Shown in pieces: positions 33,913 to 43,044 of a stretch of DNA of 64,000 bases. Within the stretch, counting starts at the first letter, position 1. Each line of letters opens with the position of its first letter. The stretch lies in NCBI RefSeq assembly GCF_030316845.1, contig NZ_JASZYS010000003.1:496001-560000 (forward strand), written 5' to 3'. The notes beneath the pieces were generated by a model. That model ran no database searches. It saw only the letters and a program-made list of their open reading frames with translations, and was not told where the DNA came from. The stretch comes from Variovorax davisae (GTDB lineage: Bacteria > Pseudomonadota > Gammaproteobacteria > Burkholderiales > Burkholderiaceae_C). A program made the translations under genes and the position numbers.

Positions 33913-35005
33913 GGTGAAAGATCCGAAGGGAGTCCGGCAGCCCACCGCTGGCCAACGCCTCGGCATAGGCGCCGGCGTGGAACGAGGCCAAGGTGACGCC
34001 GGAATGACAGGTGGCGATGTCCGCGCCGGGGTGACTGACAGAGCTGGCGTACACGGGGTTGCCGTCCGGCGTCATGACCCGCAGGCACGCCCATTGGCGA
34101 ACGAGCTTCGCTTTCGCAAGGTCCGGGAGGATGCGCAAGGCCTTGCGCGTCATGCGCACCGCGCCCTCGGTCGTCGTGGACAGGTCGAAGCCCACGTCTT
34201 CCTGGGTCACGCCGATCATCACGGTGCCTTCGCCCGTCTGCCGCAGCCCACTGGCCGGTACGGGCAACAATGGCGCCAATCGTTCCGTCACGAGGATCTG
34301 ACCCCGCAGCGGCCGCAAGGGCACGTCCAGTCCGACCATCGGGCCCAGTGCCGACGAACCCAGACCCGCGGCGATGAGGACGCGCTCGGCACGCGCGCGA
34401 AACCCACCGGCCACCACCTCGAAGCCGCCGCCAGGCAGGGGGTGGATGGCGGTCACCGCGTGGTTGCTTCGCAGCGCTCCACCTCGACGCAGGTACGCCG
34501 CCAGCATGGCCGCCAGCAAGCGCATCGGGTTGACTTGGCCGTCGAGGTCTCCAAGGGTCGCCCCGGCCACCTCTGCGCCGAGACGCATCGACGGGAAACG
34601 GCGAATCAGTTCGTCGCGGTTTAGCACATGGGCAGAAGGTGCAAGGTCCGGCGTCTGGGCGTGCCACACATCCATTTGTGCGGCGCGGGCTGACAGGTCG
34701 GCGTCGCTCAGACAGAAGTGCAAGCCACCCTTGCGCTCGTAGGCGAGTGCCATGCCGGTTTCTTCTTCCAGCCGGGCCGCAAACTCCGGCCAGGCTTCGC
34801 AGGCTTGAATCGTCAGGCGTTGGTATGCGGGGTCGTTGATCCCCTTGCCATGAGCCCACACGAGCCCAAAGTTGGCCTTGGCGGCGCGAAGATCGGTGTC
34901 GGAGCCGTCCAGCATGAGAACGCGCCGGTTCAGCCCGGCCAGCCCGTAGCCGACGGCGGCGCCGACCATGCCGGCTCCCGCCACGATCACGTCGTAGTCG
35001 GTCAT
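33881..35005 (-). CDS. FAD-dependent amino-acid oxidase, HcnC/DadA-like subunit
   Basis: A 374-aa D-amino-acid-dehydrogenase/glycine-oxidase family protein. The N-terminal FAD loop DVIVAGAGMVGAAVGYGLAG, the VLIAAGLGSSALGPMVG segment and the C-terminal GVTLASFHAGAYAEALA are family hallmarks. The ATG at 35005 overlaps the Bug stop as TGATG. It is the catalytic dehydrogenase of the three-subunit complex, oxidising a C-N bond of an amino acid or opine-like compound to an imine. It overlaps the small subunit gene by up to 32 bp. Confidence 0.87.
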   Translation of the reverse strand: MTDYDVIVAGAGMVGAAVGYGLAGLNRRVLMLDGSDTDLRAAKANFGLVWAHGKGINDPAYQRLTIQACEAWPEFAARLEEETGMALAYERKGGLHFCLSDADLSARAAQMDVWHAQTPDLAPSAHVLNRDELIRRFPSMRLGAEVAGATLGDLDGQVNPMRLLAAMLAAYLRRGGALRSNHAVTAIHPLPGGGFEVVAGGFRARAERVLIAAGLGSSALGPMVGLDVPLRPLRGQILVTERLAPLLPVPASGLRQTGEGTVMIGVTQEDVGFDLSTTTEGAVRMTRKALRILPDLAKAKLVRQWACLRVMTPDGNPVYASSVSHPGADIATCHSGVTLASFHAGAYAEALASGGLPDSLRIFHHERFNVPKNQ

Positions 35006-35988
35006 CAGTCCGCCGTGATGTTGTTCTTCTTGACCACGGCGCCCCATTTTTCATTCTCTGTCTTGATCAGCTCGGTGAATGTCGAAACGGACGCGGGCGC
35101 TGGGTCGCATCCCAGGTCGGCGAGTCGCTTGATCACCTTGGGATCATTGAGTACCGCATTGAAATCGGCATTGATCTTTTGCACGATCGGCGCGGGCAGC
35201 CTTGCCGGCCCCATCACGCCGCCCCAGGTCAGCATTTCCGCGGCGGGCACCCCGGCTTCTGCCATCGTGGGCACGTTGGGCAGCAACGGCGACCGCTTGG
35301 GCCCGGTAACGGCTAGCGCTCGAAGGCGCCCCGCTTTGACGTTGGGCTCCATCGAGGTGATGTTGCCGATCATGAGCTGAATCTGCCCTGCCGCCAGGTC
35401 CATTTCCGCTGCCGGATTGCTCTTGTAGGGCACGTGCGTGATGTCGATGCCGGCACTTCCCCGGAACAACTCGGTCACCACGTGCAGAGCGGAACCCGAC
35501 CCGGACGAGCCGTAGAACAACTCATGCGGATGCGCCTTCGTGTAGGCAATGAGTTCCTTGACCGACTTGACGGGCAGGCTCCGCGTTACGCTCAGCAGAT
35601 TCGGGCTGGTACACAGCATCGCGATGGGTGTGAAGTCTTCGGTTGCCTTGTAGGGCAAGCGCTTGGCAACGACGTTGGCCACCACGAACGTCGAAAGCGT
35701 GGCCTGCCCCAACGTGTACCCGTCGGGCGCGGCCTTCGCAGTCGCATCGTTGGCAATGAGGCCCGTGGCACCTGGCCGGTTGTCGATGACGATGGGCTGC
35801 CCCCAGCGCTCACTGACCGCGGTAGCCACCACGCGCGCAATGGCGTCGGCGGCACCGCCGGCAGCACCGGGAACGATCCAACGCACGGGCTTGTCCGGAT
35901 AGGCTGCATGAGCGGCCCGCATCACGCCCGCAAAGCACAGCAACATGACAGCACCTGTGCGACGCATGGTTGAAAGATCGAATTTCAT
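35005..35988 (-). CDS. Bug/TctC-family periplasmic binding protein
   Basis: A 327-aa Bug receptor with signal peptide RTGAVMLLCFAGVMRAAHAA. The mature protein begins YPDKPVRWIVPGAAGGAAD, followed by IVIDNRPGATGLIANDA and PDGYTLGQATLSTFV; the canonical GGSxD loop reads GGAAD. It is first in the minus-strand operon and coupled by TGATG to the FAD oxidase, so its ligand is probably the oxidase substrate or a precursor. It is divergent from a LysR gene. Confidence 0.9.
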   Translation of the reverse strand: MKFDLSTMRRTGAVMLLCFAGVMRAAHAAYPDKPVRWIVPGAAGGAADAIARVVATAVSERWGQPIVIDNRPGATGLIANDATAKAAPDGYTLGQATLSTFVVANVVAKRLPYKATEDFTPIAMLCTSPNLLSVTRSLPVKSVKELIAYTKAHPHELFYGSSGSGSALHVVTELFRGSAGIDITHVPYKSNPAAEMDLAAGQIQLMIGNITSMEPNVKAGRLRALAVTGPKRSPLLPNVPTMAEAGVPAAEMLTWGGVMGPARLPAPIVQKINADFNAVLNDPKVIKRLADLGCDPAPASVSTFTELIKTENEKWGAVVKKNNITAD

Positions 35989-36211
35989 GGTGGGAAGAAA
36001 TGGATGATGAGATTTCGATGAGTTCCTGAAAGAACAACCTGTCGATGCCTATGTTAGTGAGCCAAGGCGATTTTCGGAACCGTGGGAACCACTATCGATG
36101 TTGTTCTGCAATAGGTGGGCCATCCATGCGTAAGCCGTTGTTTTGATTAATATTTGTCATCAAGCTATGTGCTTACAATAGCAATTCAATATCCATCAAT
36201 GTCATTTTGCT
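35989..36211. promoter_or_regulatory. Divergent promoter region, Bug/oxidase operon and LysR
   Basis: An AT-rich 223-bp spacer, notable in this GC-rich window. ATAGCAA (from about 36178) and TTGCTAT (about 36204-36210) are inverted matches 22 bp apart, next to the LysR ATG. LysR proteins usually bind such spacers; the exact site is not resolved. Confidence 0.4.
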
Positions 36212-37141
36212 ATGGACAAGCGCATCACCCTTCGACATCTAGAAGCCTTTCGCGCAATCATGGTGCGACGCACCGTCACCGGGGCTGCTCAAATGCTCGA
36301 AGTCACACAGCCTGTGGTCACGCGCTTGATCGCTGATCTCGAGGAACGCATCGCGATGCCGCTGTTCAAGCGCGCTAACGGGCGTCTGGCGCCGACGCCC
36401 GAAGCGGCTCTGCTGTTCGAGGACGTGCACCAGTCGTTGATGGCCATCGAGCGCATTGCGAACGCGGCATCCAACATCAAGTCACTGAAGCTCGCGCGCC
36501 TCGGAATCGCCGCCGCGCCCGCCATGGCGCTCTCGTTCCTGCCACGCACCATCGCGAGCTTCACGAGCGAGCATCCGGAGACGCTGGTGTCCATGCGCAC
36601 GCATAGCACAGCCACCGTGATCGATATGGTTCAAAGCGGCCGCTGCGACCTCGGCTTCGCGATGTTGAATATGCGAAAGACACTGCACGGCAACAGCGAG
36701 TTGCTGGTGTCGGCCAAGATGGTAGGCGTGGTGCCGATCCACCACCGGCTAGCAAGTCGCAAAGTCCTTCGCCCCGAGGACTTCGAAGGCGAGAGCTTCA
36801 TCGCCCCGTCGCCCTTGATGGAAACGCGAACCCAGATTGATGCCGTGATGCTGTCGCACGGCGTCAATCGCCGGATCCACGTGGAGACCCAGCACTCTTC
36901 CGCCATCGTCAAACTGGTCGAAGCGGGCGCCGGCCTCGGCCTCATCGAACCCCTGACGGCCAGCGCCTACACAGGAGGGTTGCTCAAGTTCGTTGCATTC
37001 GAGCCGGCGATCGTCGCGGACTACTCCATCGTCATCTCGCAGCGAATGTCATCGACGCTCATCCTCAAGCCCTTCATCGACCATGCGCGAAGGGAAATCC
37101 GCAGGATGCTGCCCGGGCACCTGATTGTCCATGGCCAATAG
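36212..37141 (+). CDS. LysR-family transcriptional regulator
   Basis: A 309-aa LysR regulator. The N-terminal winged helix reads ITLRHLEAFRAIMVRRTVTG, then AAQMLEVTQPVVTRLIADLE, with RLAPTPEA. The effector domain follows (GIAAAPAMALSFLPRTIASF; QSGRCDLGFAML; VEAGAGLGLIEPL). Length is usual. It is divergent from the Bug/HcnCAB-like operon, which it probably regulates in response to the substrate. Confidence 0.9.
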   Translation: MDKRITLRHLEAFRAIMVRRTVTGAAQMLEVTQPVVTRLIADLEERIAMPLFKRANGRLAPTPEAALLFEDVHQSLMAIERIANAASNIKSLKLARLGIAAAPAMALSFLPRTIASFTSEHPETLVSMRTHSTATVIDMVQSGRCDLGFAMLNMRKTLHGNSELLVSAKMVGVVPIHHRLASRKVLRPEDFEGESFIAPSPLMETRTQIDAVMLSHGVNRRIHVETQHSSAIVKLVEAGAGLGLIEPLTASAYTGGLLKFVAFEPAIVADYSIVISQRMSSTLILKPFIDHARREIRRMLPGHLIVHGQ

Positions 37142-37207
37142 TGCGCTCAGAAACTTCGTGCGTGTCGACTTCAAGCGCGGGAGGCTTCGGGCGCGCTCGG
37201 GCCGTTG

Positions 37208-37465
37208 TCATGAGGATCTCAAGCTGACCGTGACCAAGAGCGCAACGAGTATCGCGAGAGTCAACCAGTAGCCGATTGGCATGGCGTCGTCCATATCGAT
37301 GTCATCCTCGGAAACTGTCGCGATGAGGCCAGGCAAGGGGCTGACCACAATTTCGCGCCTTCGAATTTTCGGCGCGCCATCTGAAGCGCCGAGCCCCTTC
37401 GCATGGGTCTCGAGTTCAGGACGCGTGGCGGCCAGATTAGGCCTGCTTGGCGACGGTTCATTCAT
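37208..37465 (-). CDS. Small single-span membrane protein coupled to the PrpB-like gene
   Basis: An 85-aa protein not matching a family I know. It has a polar N-terminal 60 residues and one C-terminal membrane helix ([19 protein letters not shown]). Its ATG overlaps the stop of the upstream lyase gene by ATGA, as for most genes of this operon, which supports it as real. A C-terminal tail anchor orientation is likely. Last gene of the ten-gene operon; function unknown. Confidence 0.6.
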   Translation of the reverse strand: MNEPSPSRPNLAATRPELETHAKGLGASDGAPKIRRREIVVSPLPGLIATVSEDDIDMDDAMPIGYWLTLAILVALLVTVSLRSS

Positions 37466-38352
37466 TTCGCACTCCGATTGAAAAGCGCGTCGAGCCTTTC
37501 TTCAAACGCGTGGTAGTTGATGCACTCGTAAAGTTCCGCGCGCGTCTGCATGCTGTCGAGGACCGCCTGTTGAGAGCCATCCCGACGGATCGTCGCATAG
37601 ACCGCTTCTGCCGCCCGGTTCGCAGCGCGAAAAGCGCTCAGCGGATACAGCACCATGCCGACGCCGGCGCTCGCAAGCTCATCGACCGTGAAGAGCGGCG
37701 TCTGGCCGAACTCCGTGATGTTGGCAAGCACCGGGACGCCAAGGGTGGACGTGAAGCGGCGGTAGGTGTCGAGGTCATAGGCCGCCTCCGCGAAGACCGC
37801 ATCGGCGCCGGCCTCGACGAAGCGGGCGGCACGCTCCAGCGCGACATCGACGCCTTCGGAAGCGATCGCGTCGGTGCGCGCAATCAGGTAGAAGCCGGCA
37901 TCGGTGCGTGCGTCGACGGCGGCCTTGATGCGGTCGACCATCTCCTGGGTCGCGACGATCTCCTTGCCCGGCCTGTGGCCACAGCGCTTGGCGCCGGCCT
38001 GATCCTCGATGTGGCAGGCGGCCGCGCCGAACTTGACCAGGCTCTTGACGGTGCGCGCGATGTTGAAAGCGCTCGGTCCGAAGCCGGTGTCGATGTCGAC
38101 CAGTAAGGGCGCATCGCACACGTCGGTGATGCGGCGAACGTCGGTGAGCACGTCGTCCAATGTGTTGATGCCCAGGTCGGGGAAGCCGAGCGAGCCGGCC
38201 GCGACACCGCCGCCAGACAGGTAGATGGCCTTGAAGCCCGCGCTTTGCGCAAGCAGCGCATGGTTGGCGGTGGTGGCGCCGACGATCTGCAGCGGCTGTT
38301 CCTGCTGCAGGGCCAGACGGAAGCGCTGGCCGGGGGAGAGGGGAGCGGTCAT
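37462..38352 (-). CDS. Isocitrate lyase/PEP mutase-family C-C lyase, PrpB-like
   Basis: A 296-aa TIM-barrel enzyme of the methylisocitrate lyase group, cleaving a C-C bond in a 2-hydroxy dicarboxylate. It shows [20 protein letters not shown], the metal-site [10 protein letters not shown], the catalytic-loop [15 protein letters not shown] (KRCGH with catalytic Cys) and FYLIARTDA. Length is as in PrpB. No prpC, prpD or acnB is nearby, so a role outside the methylcitrate cycle (for example 2,3-dimethylmalate-type lyase) is possible. Separated by 24 bp from the cysteine hydrolase gene. Confidence 0.87.
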   Translation of the reverse strand: MTAPLSPGQRFRLALQQEQPLQIVGATTANHALLAQSAGFKAIYLSGGGVAAGSLGFPDLGINTLDDVLTDVRRITDVCDAPLLVDIDTGFGPSAFNIARTVKSLVKFGAAACHIEDQAGAKRCGHRPGKEIVATQEMVDRIKAAVDARTDAGFYLIARTDAIASEGVDVALERAARFVEAGADAVFAEAAYDLDTYRRFTSTLGVPVLANITEFGQTPLFTVDELASAGVGMVLYPLSAFRAANRAAEAVYATIRRDGSQQAVLDSMQTRAELYECINYHAFEERLDALFNRSAK

Positions 38353-38376
38353 GGTGTGGGGGGGTCGGTGGACGAG

Positions 38377-39054
38377 TCAGGCGATGGCATGGAGCCTGGC
38401 GATCAGGTCGACGGTGGGCAGCACGTCGGCGTACTTCTGGCCGAGGTCGAACAGGTTGACCTTGTGCGAGGTGATGCTGCGGTCGTACACGCATTCCTGC
38501 GGAATCGCAACCTTGAAGTTCAGCGAGAAGGCATCGACCGCCGTGCCGCGCACACAGCCGCTGGTGCTGCAGCCGACGACGATCACGGTGTCGATCTGCT
38601 TGTCGATCAAATGGCTGCACATGGCGGTGCCAAAGAAGGCGCTGGGGTGCTTCTTCGGGATCAGCACGTCGCCCGGTTGCGGTGCGATCTCGGCGACGAA
38701 TTCATAGCCCTTGGCCGAGACGCCCATGATCGCGGGCACCTTCTCCGCCAGGCGGCCGCCGTCGTAGGCCTGCTTGGGCGCCACGTGGGGGTACATGACG
38801 GGCCATCCGCGGTCGCGAAAGACTTGGATCAGCGGAACGAGTGCCGAGACCGCATCCCAGGCGACCTCGCCGCAGGAGGTGGGGAACTCCTTGATCGCTT
38901 CGTAGAACGGCTTGCGTTCGGTGCCGACGGTGCGGTATTGCACGTCGATGATGAGCAGCGCGGGCCGCTGGCCGAGGCCGCTCGGGCGACCGAAGCCGGC
39001 GGCGGCATAGGCCTTCTGCTCGTCCTCGCTGATCACGTCGTCCCAGATGTTCAT
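38377..39054 (-). CDS. Isochorismatase-family cysteine hydrolase (N-carbamoylsarcosine amidase-like)
   Basis: A 225-aa cysteine hydrolase. The catalytic triad is visible as D37 (LLIIDVQY), K134/K135 (IPKKHPSAF) and C167 (STSGCVRGT), with the cis-peptide region before it. These enzymes hydrolyse amides such as N-carbamoylsarcosine, maleamate or ureido acids. Next to a hydantoinase-type enzyme (40 bp upstream) it is the natural second step after opening a cyclic amide or imide. Confidence 0.86.
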   Translation of the reverse strand: MNIWDDVISEDEQKAYAAAGFGRPSGLGQRPALLIIDVQYRTVGTERKPFYEAIKEFPTSCGEVAWDAVSALVPLIQVFRDRGWPVMYPHVAPKQAYDGGRLAEKVPAIMGVSAKGYEFVAEIAPQPGDVLIPKKHPSAFFGTAMCSHLIDKQIDTVIVVGCSTSGCVRGTAVDAFSLNFKVAIPQECVYDRSITSHKVNLFDLGQKYADVLPTVDLIARLHAIA

Positions 39055-39094
39055 GGTGTGCTCCGATGAGGTTGATTCGAATGGGAGAGAGTGT

Positions 39095-40483
39095 TCAGGC
39101 CGCCTGCAGTTCTACGCTGCCGTCGTTGTGCCTGAAGAGGTACTGGCCGTCGCCTGGGGCTCCAGTGAGCTTGCCGTCCTGCATCACGGTCTTGCCGCGC
39201 AGGATGGTCTCGACCGCCCAGCCCTTGAAGGTCCAGCCGTCGTAGATGCTGTAGTCCGAATAGGACAGAAGCTCTTCGTGGCGCACGGTGCGCTCCAGGT
39301 TCAGGTCGACCAGCGTGATGTCTGCGTCCATGCCCGGGCGCAGGGCACCCTTGCGGTCGTCGATGCCGAAGATGCGCGCCGGGTTGGCCGCCACCAGTTC
39401 GCAGATGCGACGCAGCGGCAGGCCACGCTTGTGATGCCCCTCGTGCAGCAGCACCGGCAGGATCGTGGCGGTGCCCGGGAAGCCCTGCGATGCGAGCCAT
39501 AGCGATTTGTCCTTGGTCGCGCGCTTGCGTGGGCAATGGTCCGAGGCGACGACGTCGATGCTGCCGTCGAAAAGGCCTTCCCACAGCGCTTCGCGTTCGG
39601 TCGCGTTCCGAAACGGCGGGTTGGCCTTGCCCATCCCGCCCAGGTCCATGTCGCTGGTGTGGGTCAAGTAGTGCGGGCAGGTCTCGACGTAGACGCGCTC
39701 GTAGCGCGCGCGCCAGCGCCGGACCTCGTCCAGGCCCAGCTTGGAACTCATGTGCGGGATGTAGATGGTCGCGCCAGCCTGTTCGGCGAGGAACATGGCG
39801 CGGATGCAAGCCTCGGCCTCGGTGATCGGGGGCTTGATCGCCTCCCACTGCAGCAGGTTGTCCAGCCCGCGGTCGAGCTGCGCGTTGCGCAGGCGGTTCA
39901 CGATCTCGATGTTCTCGGTGTGGCACACCACGGTGACGCCGCCGATGCCGGCCGCCTGCTGCAGCAGAGCGTGGAAATAGCCGTCGTCGGTGCCGTCCAG
40001 GCCCAGGTAGCGGCCTTCTTCACCCTTGAAGTTCATGAAGTACTTGAAGGAGGTGACGCCGTAGTCCTTTACATAGGAAGGCAGCTCCTGCACATGCAGT
40101 TCGGAGGCAGTACTGAAGTGGAAGCCGTAGTCGGTGTGGGCGCGCGGGCGCGCATAGCCCTGCTCGCGCCGGTAGACATCGCCGTAGGCCTCGTTGTTGA
40201 GGAAGTAGGCCAGCACGGTGGTGAAGCCGCCGATCGCCGCATGCGCAGTCTCGGTCTCGTACTCGGTGACCTTCTCGCCGAAGCCGAAATGCATGTGGGC
40301 CTCGATCAGGCCGGGGAAGACGTGCAGGCCATCGATGCGCCGCTCTGCGACGCCTGCGGCAACCGGGGTGCCGGGAGCCAGCAGGGCAGCGATGCGGCCG
40401 TCCTCCACCAGCAGATCGAGAGGGGATGGATCTTGCTCGGCACTGACGACGATGCCGCCGCGGAGGATGAAGTTGTGGCTCAT
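39095..40483 (-). CDS. Hydantoinase/dihydropyrimidinase-family cyclic amidohydrolase
   Basis: A 462-aa metal-dependent amidohydrolase. The ligands expected for a binuclear site are present: H63 and H65 (EAHMHFG), a Lys likely to be carboxylated near 147 (TSFKYF), H188 (CHTEN), H244 (IPHMSS) and D315 (VVASDHCPR). The start at 40483 is at the family N-terminus; a frame reaching 40660 lies inside the GTPase gene. The start overlaps the GTPase stop by ATGA. It would open a hydantoin, dihydropyrimidine, imide or lactam ring; which one is not visible. Confidence 0.87.
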   Translation of the reverse strand: MSHNFILRGGIVVSAEQDPSPLDLLVEDGRIAALLAPGTPVAAGVAERRIDGLHVFPGLIEAHMHFGFGEKVTEYETETAHAAIGGFTTVLAYFLNNEAYGDVYRREQGYARPRAHTDYGFHFSTASELHVQELPSYVKDYGVTSFKYFMNFKGEEGRYLGLDGTDDGYFHALLQQAAGIGGVTVVCHTENIEIVNRLRNAQLDRGLDNLLQWEAIKPPITEAEACIRAMFLAEQAGATIYIPHMSSKLGLDEVRRWRARYERVYVETCPHYLTHTSDMDLGGMGKANPPFRNATEREALWEGLFDGSIDVVASDHCPRKRATKDKSLWLASQGFPGTATILPVLLHEGHHKRGLPLRRICELVAANPARIFGIDDRKGALRPGMDADITLVDLNLERTVRHEELLSYSDYSIYDGWTFKGWAVETILRGKTVMQDGKLTGAPGDGQYLFRHNDGSVELQAA

Positions 40484-41547
40484 GGCGATTTGCTTTCGAA
40501 AGTCGACGGGGAAGAAGGTGCGGGCTCGACGATGGCGTCGAGCTCGGCACGACCGATGGATTCGCCGATGCACACCAGGAAGCCGGCGCGCCCGCCGGGC
40601 GGCCACGCGGCCAGGCGCTCCGGTGGCGCGAAGTAGCCCTGCACGCCCTGCACCACCCACGGCGCGCTGCCGTCGCCCAGCGCCAGCAGGCCCTTGCAGC
40701 GGAGCAACCGCTGGCCCAGGCGTGCCGACAGCGCCTGCGTCCAGCGCGCATAGCGCTCCCAGTCAAGGGGTTCGTCGATCGGCAGCACGTGCGTGGTGAT
40801 CTGGCTGAAGGCGCTGCCGTGGGTGTCGGGCTCGTCGCCGCCGTCGGCGTACTGGGGGCGAAGCGGGCCGCGCAGCCAGGCAGCCGGGCCCGCGCCGGCC
40901 CCGTGTGGCGTCGACTCAGGGGCGTAGAACAAGGGCGCCGGCGCTTCGCCCTGCCGCCAGAGCGAGACTGGCGCATGGGCGTTGATGCCAGCGAGCTGCG
41001 AAGCCAGTCGGTCGCGTTGCGTCGAGTCGGCGGTGTCGGTCTTGCTGATCACCAGGCGATCGGCGAATGCCACTTGGCGGCGGGCTTCGGCGTAGCGCTC
41101 CAATGTGTGCGGGCCGTTGCGTGCGTCCACCAGCGTCAGCACCTGCGACAGCGTGCAGCGCGGCACGAGCGCCGAGTCGCCGAGCAGCGATGCCACCAGC
41201 GGGCCGGGGTGGGCCAGTCCGCTGGTCTCGACGATCACGCGATTGAACGGGGCTATGCGGCCGCTGCTGCGCCGGGCGAACAGGTCGATCAGCGTGTCGC
41301 GCAGCGTGCCCGACGCGGCGCAGCACAGGCAGCCCCAATCGAGCAGCACGACCTGGTCGTCGGCACTCGACACCAGCAGATGGTCGAGCCCGACTTCGCC
41401 GAATTCGTTGACGATGACCATCGCGCCGGCGAACGCCGGATCGCGCAGCACAGCGTTGATCAGCGTCGTCTTGCCGCTGCCCAGGAAGCCGGTGACTAGG
41501 TCCACGGGCAGACGTCCAGGGGCAGAGGCGGCGAAGGCGGCAGCCAT
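40480..41547 (-). CDS. COG0523/CobW-family G3E GTPase, probable metallochaperone
   Basis: A 355-aa P-loop GTPase: TGFLGSGKTTLIN (Walker A), VNEFGEVGLDHLL, the metal-binding C-x-C-C (WGCLCC, C73/C75/C76), ETSGLAHPGP and a C-terminal CobW domain. Members deliver metals to client enzymes. Its stop overlaps the start of the hydantoinase-type metalloenzyme, making that enzyme the obvious client; the client relation is inference. Confidence 0.87.
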   Translation of the reverse strand: MAAAFAASAPGRLPVDLVTGFLGSGKTTLINAVLRDPAFAGAMVIVNEFGEVGLDHLLVSSADDQVVLLDWGCLCCAASGTLRDTLIDLFARRSSGRIAPFNRVIVETSGLAHPGPLVASLLGDSALVPRCTLSQVLTLVDARNGPHTLERYAEARRQVAFADRLVISKTDTADSTQRDRLASQLAGINAHAPVSLWRQGEAPAPLFYAPESTPHGAGAGPAAWLRGPLRPQYADGGDEPDTHGSAFSQITTHVLPIDEPLDWERYARWTQALSARLGQRLLRCKGLLALGDGSAPWVVQGVQGYFAPPERLAAWPPGGRAGFLVCIGESIGRAELDAIVEPAPSSPSTFESKSP

Positions 41548-41562
41548 CAGGGTCGCAGATTC

Positions 41563-43044
41563 TCAGAGCGGCGAAAGGCGTTGAACCAAGGTGGCCTTGA
41601 CCACCTTGCCCAACGAGTTGCGCGGCAATTCCTCGACGACAAACACCTGGCGCGGCGCCTTGTAGGGCGCAAGTTGCGACCTGCACAGCGCGATCAGGGC
41701 CTGTGGCTCGACCGGTGAGCGCACGGTGACGAAGGCGGCGACTTCCTCGTCGAACTCGCGCGACGGCCACCCGACCACGGCGGCGTCCGTCACTGCCGGG
41801 TGCGACATCAACATCGACTCCACCTCGAGCGGATAGATGTTCACGCCCCCGCGGATGATCATGTCCTTGGCGCGGCCCTTGAGGAAAAGATAGCCCTGGT
41901 CGTTGAAGCAGCCCAGATCGCCGGGGTAGAAAAATCCCTCCCTGAAGGCCTCACGGCTGGCCTCAGGATCCCGGTGGAAGCCGTCTGCCACGGCCGGGCC
42001 CCGGTAGCGGATGCGGCCGATCGTGCCTGGGGGTACGGGAACGTCGGCCTCGTCCACGATCTGCACCTCGACCCCGAAGACAGGCCGGCCCACGGATTCT
42101 CCGAACAGCTTCTGGTCGCGCGGCGACAGCACCGAGATGCCGCCGCCTTCCGTCGAGCTGTAGTACTCGATGAAGTTCGGGCAGATGGTTTCGCGGATCT
42201 GCACGCGCTCCGCCGCAGTCAACGCCGAACCCGAGGACACCAGCGTCTTGAGTTGCATCAGGGGCGCCAGCGTGGCGGTGTCGCAGGCGCGCAGGCGGCG
42301 CAACAGCGTCGGCACGAGGAACAGCACGGTCGAGCCTGTCCGAGCCACCTCCGCAGCCAATGCCTCTGGCTTGTAGGGCGGCGGGCACAGGACCACCGTG
42401 CCTCCGGCGTAGAGGGTCGACATGCTGAATGCGCGGCCGCCGCCGAAATAGAGCGGGGTGGCGTTGATGTAGGTTTCCCTGCTGCCGAAGCCCAGGTCCA
42501 CCCAGTGCGTCCAGAAGCGGTTGAGGAACTTCTGGTGCGACACCATCGGGCCCTTGGGCCGACCCGTCGTGCCCGACGACAGCGACATCGCGATGCCTCG
42601 CGCGCCGTCGGGAAAGTCACGCTCGGCATCCGTGGCCGCGACCGCGTCGCGCCAGGCTTCGTCGACGGAGATGCATGGCGCACCGTCGAATGCTGCGCCC
42701 GGCTCCACCATCACGGCGGCAGGTTCGAAATGCGCGGCCAGCCGCTGCTTCTCGTTGTCGCGCCAGCGGCAGTCCATCGGAAGAATCACGGCGCCGGCGC
42801 GGGCCACCGCATAGAGCATGAGCACATGCTCGATGGAGTCTTCCAGGGCAATGCCGACGATGCCTCCGGGCGTCACGCCGAGGTCGGCGAGCCTGGCCGC
42901 CCGCTGGCGCACGGCGAGGTTCAACTGGCGGTAGTCAAGCGTCTTCTCGCCGTGGATCAACGCTGGTTGGGTAGGGCGCTGTCGCGCATGGAGCGCGATC
43001 TGGTCGGCCAGGTTGTGAGCAGGCAGGGCGGCGATGTGGCTCAT
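41563..43044 (-). CDS. AMP-binding acyl-CoA ligase
   Basis: A 493-aa adenylate-forming ligase. It shows MSLSSGTTGRPKGPMVSHQK (P-loop), EYYSSTEGGGISVLS, the hinge KGRAKDMIIRGGVNIYP and the catalytic-Lys NSLGKVVKATL. It is coupled to the amidohydrolase gene by ATGA. A roughly 350-bp piece of a close relative (matching 42566-42916) is found again at 61561-61912. It probably activates the ring-opened acid before the acyl-CoA dehydrogenase of this operon. Confidence 0.88.
   Translation of the reverse strand: MSHIAALPAHNLADQIALHARQRPTQPALIHGEKTLDYRQLNLAVRQRAARLADLGVTPGGIVGIALEDSIEHVLMLYAVARAGAVILPMDCRWRDNEKQRLAAHFEPAAVMVEPGAAFDGAPCISVDEAWRDAVAATDAERDFPDGARGIAMSLSSGTTGRPKGPMVSHQKFLNRFWTHWVDLGFGSRETYINATPLYFGGGRAFSMSTLYAGGTVVLCPPPYKPEALAAEVARTGSTVLFLVPTLLRRLRACDTATLAPLMQLKTLVSSGSALTAAERVQIRETICPNFIEYYSSTEGGGISVLSPRDQKLFGESVGRPVFGVEVQIVDEADVPVPPGTIGRIRYRGPAVADGFHRDPEASREAFREGFFYPGDLGCFNDQGYLFLKGRAKDMIIRGGVNIYPLEVESMLMSHPAVTDAAVVGWPSREFDEEVAAFVTVRSPVEPQALIALCRSQLAPYKAPRQVFVVEELPRNSLGKVVKATLVQRLSPL

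Noticed and set aside
32153-34624. 823-aa plus-strand ORF
   Set aside because: It is fully antisense to the HcnB-like, 2Fe-2S and FAD oxidase genes, and its protein is Arg/Gln/His-rich without any domain. Typical high-GC shadow.
37462-38352. Methylcitrate cycle locus
   Set aside because: The lyase has the KRCGH motif but no prpC, prpD or acnB accompanies it, so the prpB symbol was withheld.
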